DNA from: Bacteroidota bacterium
Lineage (GTDB): Bacteria > Bacteroidota > Bacteroidia > Bacteroidales > Prolixibacteraceae
Length of the DNA stretch: 18,147 nt
Assembly (NCBI GenBank): GCA_030706665.1
Contig: JAUZOB010000023.1
Location: forward strand, 1-18,147
Direction of reading: 5' to 3'
The translations under genes were made by a program, and so were the position numbers. Position 1 is the first letter of the stretch. Each line of letters begins with the position of its first letter. Positions 14,483 through 18,147 of this stretch are shown here, one piece after another. The notes beneath the pieces are model-generated. The model worked only from the letters and a program-made list of their open reading frames with translations, was not told where the DNA came from and did no database searches.

Positions 14483-14989
14483 TTAAATGAAAGCTTTCTT
14501 TAGCTCTTTCACCCAATCTTTGATCCTATCATTTGATAACGAAGACTGATTCTCTTCGTCAAGTAGAAGGCCATAAAAACGACCTTTGTATAGAGCCAAC
14601 GAATGTATATACGCATATTCTTCTGATTGGGTTTCACCAGCCAATTCTGCTCCCCTTTCTATAAGGATTTTCGCCATGATTCCTACTCCATCACAAAAGT
14701 TTTCAGGATACTCTTTTTGATCTCCTAATCCAAAAATTGCGGCTTTTTTACCTGTGAGATCCATTTCTTCCAGTTCGGGAACAAATTCATCCCAATAATT
14801 AGGCAATTCGCCATCGAACCAAGTCGGAACCCCAAGTATTAAATTCTCATAGGGAACAAAACTATCCTTTGTCAATGTTTCTGCATTGATTTCGTCAATT
14901 GGAAAGTCTCCAAACGCTTCATGAATCATTTTGGCCGCTTTGGCTGTATTGATTGTATTAAAGCTATATATGAGGGCTGTCTTTTTCAT
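14483..14989 (-). CDS. Long-chain flavodoxin
   Basis: A 168-residue FMN electron carrier, typically reduced by low-potential donors and used in place of ferredoxin. Visible: the beta strand and phosphate loop TALIYSFNTINTAKAAKMI (4-22, a variant of the usual Thr-x-Thr-Gly-x-Thr loop, lacking the glycine), the first isoalloxazine loop PTWFDGELPNYWDEF (55-69), and the second FGLGDQKEYPENFCDGVG (86-103), both diagnostic of flavodoxin. The C-terminal GLLLDEENQSSLSNDRIKDW (140-159) is the long-chain hallmark. The frame is open to a TTG at 15019 that overlaps the E1 stop, but the ATG at 14989 gives the standard N-terminus. It begins 26 bases after the E1 stop on the same strand and is probably in that operon. 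Confidence 0.92.
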   Translation of the reverse strand: MKKTALIYSFNTINTAKAAKMIHEAFGDFPIDEINAETLTKDSFVPYENLILGVPTWFDGELPNYWDEFVPELEEMDLTGKKAAIFGLGDQKEYPENFCDGVGIMAKILIERGAELAGETQSEEYAYIHSLALYKGRFYGLLLDEENQSSLSNDRIKDWVKELKKAFI

Positions 14990-15015
14990 CTTTATTCTAT
15001 TTAATTGCGTTTCGT

Positions 15016-17058
15016 TCAATAATCAAGCAGGTTGAGTGCTGCGTTCTTTATCTTATCCATATTGGGGAGAATGGCTTTTTCCAGAATACGATTAAATCCG
15101 ACCGGAGAGAACGGAGCTCCAACCCTTTTAATTGGTCCGTCAAGGTTCTCAAAGGCCTCTTCCATTAGCATAGCTGACAATTCTGCTCCGTACCCGGAAA
15201 ACACATTGTCTTCATGGACAATTAACACTTTCCCTGTCTTTTTTACCGAATTCAGGATCGTTTCTTTATCCATGGGGATTAAGGAACGTAAATCAATAAC
15301 TTCAATGCTAACCTTTCTCTCTTTCGAGATTAGGTCAGCTGCTTCTACACACATCTGAGTGGTATTTCCATAAGTTAAGATTGTCAAATCATCTCCGGTA
15401 CAGCGGATTCTTGCTTTTCCGAAGGGAACTTCAAAATCCTCTGGAAAAGACGCTGCAGCAAGTGGCGAGTTATACAAAGCTTTAGGCTCCATAATCAGAG
15501 TGATACCTTTTGACCGAATTGCAGTTCGCAATAATCCGGCTGCATCATCTGCATACGAAGGATAAACAATCCGGACTCCGGGGAGTGCACTCAGAACTCC
15601 TTCAATAGACTGAGAATGGTACAGACCGCCTCCGATATACCCGCCAGAAGCCAAACGAATTACTACGTTGGGCGAAAACTGTCCGTTACTTCGCCAATAA
15701 TCATGACTTGATTCGACGTATTGTTCCATTGCCGGCCAGAAATAATCGGCAAATTCAGCACCTTCTACGACTATTCGGATATTTTCATTGAATCGGCTCA
15801 TTCCATTGGCGGTCCCAAGTATATAATCTTCTGCAATAGGGGCATTAAAAACTCGTTTGGGTCCGAATTCCTGTTGCATCCCTTTCGTTACATTAAATAC
15901 TCCGCCTTTATCTTTGTGAGCCATATCCTGCCCCCAAATAAACGTATCGGGATTATACCGGAATTCTGCTTTCAATGTTTCATTGATGGCCTGAGCTAAC
16001 TTAATCTTCTCTCCTTCATGATGATGAATTCCTTCCGGATATTTAAGCGCAGCATAGGGTTCCGGATAAACAAATTTCGAAATAGACTCAGGATCCGGGT
16101 CCGGAGCTTTCATAGCTTGCTTGTGTGCCTGTTTAACCTCTTCGTTAACCTGTTCATCAATTCTCTGAAGTTCATCTTCGGTAAATCGTTCGTAACGAAT
16201 CAACATCCTGCTATATTTTGCAAGAGGATCATATTCTGCCACATAATTTAGCTCTGCATCATCACGATATAACTCATGTCGGTCAGAGTTTGAATGAGAA
16301 TGAATTCGCACGCAATTAGCCTGGACAATTACCGGTATCCCGTTTTCAAGCACATAGTCTTTTGCCTCTCTCATGGCATTCATGGAGTCGAATACATCTT
16401 TACCATTGCAATGAATGATATAAAGATTCTTAAAGCCTGAAAAGTTATTAGCCACTTTTCGATTCGCAGTCTGATCTCTTTTAGGGACCGATATCCCATA
16501 TCCGTTATCCTGAATGACAAAGATAACCGGAAGCTTTTCGTTCGATGCACCGTTTATGGCCTCATACACATATCCTTCGGAAACGGAAGATTCTCCCTGC
16601 GAACTGATGGCTACCCCCCTTTGTTCATAGTATTTAATGGCACGGGCAACTCCGACTGCATGCAAGGTATGATTACCAGTGGCCGAGGATACGTTGTGAA
16701 TATTCCATTCAGGCTTAGCAAAATGGTTGGACATGTGACGACCTCCGGAAGCAACATCAGTGGCTTTGGAAATTCCATTCAGTATAATTTCCTCTGCAGT
16801 CAACCCTGCAGAAAGTGTCGTCAACATATCCCGATAATAAGGGAACAAGTGATCTGTTTTTCGATCAAATATCTGACCGATAGCTAACTGTATTCCATCA
16901 TGTCCGGCATAAGGGGCATGATACGACCATCCGATTGCCTGTTTTAGATAATTCGGGGCTTTATCGTCAAGTGATCTACCCAGACGCATGAGGTAATACC
17001 ATTTGCGTAACGTTTCTTTATCAGTTGATTTTATTGAGTATGTTTTAGAAATAGACAT
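15016..17058 (-). CDS. Fused alpha/beta E1 component of a 2-oxoacid dehydrogenase complex
   Basis: A 680-residue thiamine-diphosphate decarboxylase in which the usually separate E1 alpha and beta chains are joined. It decarboxylates a 2-oxoacid and passes the acyl group to lipoyl-E2. The alpha half (about 1-345) has GRHMSNHF, the diphosphate site QGESSVSEGYVYEAIN (154-169) with QDNGYGISVP (183-192), and the loop RIHSHSNSDRHELY (251-264). The first diphosphate motif reads Gly-Glu-Ser, not Gly-Asp-Gly. The beta half (about 350-680) has GGVFNVTKGM, PIAEDYILG with the activating Glu at 410, ASGGYIGGGLYHSQSIEG and IMEPKALY. Such fusions are typical of Bacteroidetes and are usually called branched-chain (2-oxoisovalerate) dehydrogenase; pyruvate is an alternative. 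The frame opens at a TTG (17097) overlapping the E2 stop; the ATG at 17058, after a purine-rich AAGAAGAAATA, is preferred. Confidence 0.92.
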   Translation of the reverse strand: MSISKTYSIKSTDKETLRKWYYLMRLGRSLDDKAPNYLKQAIGWSYHAPYAGHDGIQLAIGQIFDRKTDHLFPYYRDMLTTLSAGLTAEEIILNGISKATDVASGGRHMSNHFAKPEWNIHNVSSATGNHTLHAVGVARAIKYYEQRGVAISSQGESSVSEGYVYEAINGASNEKLPVIFVIQDNGYGISVPKRDQTANRKVANNFSGFKNLYIIHCNGKDVFDSMNAMREAKDYVLENGIPVIVQANCVRIHSHSNSDRHELYRDDAELNYVAEYDPLAKYSRMLIRYERFTEDELQRIDEQVNEEVKQAHKQAMKAPDPDPESISKFVYPEPYAALKYPEGIHHHEGEKIKLAQAINETLKAEFRYNPDTFIWGQDMAHKDKGGVFNVTKGMQQEFGPKRVFNAPIAEDYILGTANGMSRFNENIRIVVEGAEFADYFWPAMEQYVESSHDYWRSNGQFSPNVVIRLASGGYIGGGLYHSQSIEGVLSALPGVRIVYPSYADDAAGLLRTAIRSKGITLIMEPKALYNSPLAAASFPEDFEVPFGKARIRCTGDDLTILTYGNTTQMCVEAADLISKERKVSIEVIDLRSLIPMDKETILNSVKKTGKVLIVHEDNVFSGYGAELSAMLMEEAFENLDGPIKRVGAPFSPVGFNRILEKAILPNMDKIKNAALNLLDY

Positions 17059-17093
17059 TATTTCTTCTTTTTGAAATTCTACATTAATTGTGA

Positions 17094-18147
17094 TCAAATC
17101 TCATGATTTACGTCGAATCCTTCCAACAGATCCGCAATCCTTCTGAGAAACGCTCCTCCCAAAGCTCCGTCGACAATTCGGTGGTCATAGGATAACGAGA
17201 GAAACATTTTGTGTCGGACTACAATCACATCACCTGTCGGAGTTTCCATAACCGCCGGTTTCTTTTCAATGCTACCTGTGGCCAGAATAGCAACCTGCGG
17301 TTGATTGATGATCGGAGTCCCGAACAAATTTTTAAAAGACCCGAAATTGGTAATCGTAAATGTGCCGTCCTGATATGCGTCCGGGGATAATTTATTAAGA
17401 CGAGCCCCTTCGGCTAAACGGTTTAATTCGCGGGTGATACCGAGCAGATTCTTCTCATCGGCATCTTTCAATACCGGAACTACCAGATTCCCATCCGGTT
17501 TGGCAACCGCAATTCCAATATTCCGATGTTTCCTAAGTATAATCTTATCAACATCGACTGAGGTGTTAACAAGCGGGAATTCATTCAATGCTTTAGCTAC
17601 AGCTTCGATAAAAAGCGGCATATAAGTGAGTTTTTCACCATACCTCGAGGTAAATATATCTTTAGCTCTATTTCGCCATAGAACCATATTGGTTACATCT
17701 GCTTCAACCATTGCTGTTACATGAGGAGCTGTGTGTTTTGAATTAACCATGTGATCAGCGATGAGTTTACGCACCCGATCCATCTCCATTATTGTATCTT
17801 CGACTCCAATAGACATGGGGATCTTGTTTTTTTCTACACTCCCGACTTTTGATGTCAATTCCCGATCAGCTTTATCAATTGAAACTGCTTCTTCTGCCTG
17901 TATTTTCGATTTTCCGATCTCCCTTTTACTAAGATAATCAAAGACATCCTTTTTCTGCACTCTCCCGTTTAATCCACTGCCTGGAATATTTTCAAGTTCT
18001 TCAATCGAAAGGTTCTCTTTCTCAGCAATACTCTTCACTAACGGAGAATAAAATCGATTGCTTAAAGAATTAACCTCTTTTATTGGAACTGATGTTTTAT
18101 TCGGAATTGATTCTTCAATTCCAATTTCGGAGATAGTATCAGTGGAA
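17094..18147 (-). CDS. Dihydrolipoamide acyltransferase (E2) of a 2-oxoacid dehydrogenase complex (partial)
   Basis: The E2 core that moves the acyl group from E1's lipoyl carrier to CoA. The frame is open to the right edge, giving the last 350 residues; the N-terminal lipoyl domain lies outside. In order: a Ser/Thr/Glu/Pro linker, the E3/E1-binding peripheral domain (NRFYSPLVKSIAEKENLS, then IPGSGLNGRVQKKDVFDYL), a second charged linker, then the catalytic domain starting at MEMDRVRKLIADHMVNSKH, with GTFTITNFGSFKNLFGTPII and the active-site SLSYDHRIVDG near the end. The His and Asp of HRIVDG are the expected catalytic pair. The GTG at 18038 is internal to the binding domain and not a start. 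The stop lies 35 bases before the E1 ATG. E2 precedes E1 here; the E3 gene is not in the window. Confidence 0.95.
   Translation of the reverse strand, partial: STDTISEIGIEESIPNKTSVPIKEVNSLSNRFYSPLVKSIAEKENLSIEELENIPGSGLNGRVQKKDVFDYLSKREIGKSKIQAEEAVSIDKADRELTSKVGSVEKNKIPMSIGVEDTIMEMDRVRKLIADHMVNSKHTAPHVTAMVEADVTNMVLWRNRAKDIFTSRYGEKLTYMPLFIEAVAKALNEFPLVNTSVDVDKIILRKHRNIGIAVAKPDGNLVVPVLKDADEKNLLGITRELNRLAEGARLNKLSPDAYQDGTFTITNFGSFKNLFGTPIINQPQVAILATGSIEKKPAVMETPTGDVIVVRHKMFLSLSYDHRIVDGALGGAFLRRIADLLEGFDVNHEI

Noticed and set aside
14990..15019. 10-residue extension of flavodoxin from a TTG overlapping the E1 stop
   Set aside because: Flavodoxins start just before the first strand (MKKTALIY), which matches the ATG at 14989.
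17059..17097. 13-residue N-terminal extension of E1 from a TTG overlapping the E2 stop
   Set aside because: The ATG at 17058 has a purine-rich upstream stretch and begins where the family begins.
17094..18038. E2 as a complete 314-residue gene starting at 18038
   Set aside because: That codon is a GTG inside the peripheral subunit-binding domain; the frame is open to the window edge.
1..18147. CRISPR array, tRNA, rRNA, insertion sequence or phage genes
   Set aside because: No regularly spaced long repeats, cloverleaf, rRNA stretches or transposase/integrase motifs were seen on either strand.

Overview
The window reads as a chromosomal core region of a Bacteroidetes bacterium, most likely from the Bacteroidales/Marinilabiliales side. 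The evidence is AT-rich spacers, at least ten copies of the Bacteroidetes-type -7 promoter box TAnnTTTG placed 13-43 bases before start codons, a fused alpha/beta 2-oxoacid dehydrogenase E1, a Bacteroidetes-style MnmE and GyrA, and the absence of recognisable Shine-Dalgarno sequences before most genes. I see no phage, insertion sequence, CRISPR array, tRNA or rRNA.

Layout. Positions 1-703 (minus) hold the N-terminal third of the tRNA-modifying GTPase MnmE, cut by the window edge just inside its P-loop. A divergent orphan GT-A-like glycosyltransferase (877-1962), a class U-like sirtuin with an altered zinc site (2073-2810) and a FabG-type ketoreductase (2956-3705) follow on the plus strand, the last closed by a strong terminator. 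A gene-free stretch (3778-4114) separates fabG from clpC and contains an unusual array of degenerate 11-base units. clpC (4184-6718, minus) and gyrA (6964-9495, plus) are divergent. gyrA is followed by an exported TPR protein (9580-10764) with its own promoter and terminator, then a 371-residue orphan protein (11141-12256) whose middle resembles the lid of sigma-54 activators without the ATPase core.

From 12344 to the end everything is on the minus strand: a zinc-ribbon microprotein, a 59-residue small protein, methylglyoxal synthase (mgsA), a lipoprotein glucosaminidase, and finally a compact operon read from the right edge: E2 acyltransferase (partial), fused E1 decarboxylase, and a long-chain flavodoxin.

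How the genes fit together. Most are independent housekeeping units: translation fidelity (mnmE), lipid synthesis (fabG), protein quality control (clpC), DNA topology (gyrA), cell-wall turnover (glucosaminidase) and a glycolytic overflow valve (mgsA). The one clear functional operon is E2-E1-flavodoxin, which couples oxidative decarboxylation of a 2-oxoacid with a gene for a low-potential electron carrier. The most unexplained signals are the 11-base periodic intergenic array, the 371-residue protein, and the sirtuin zinc site.
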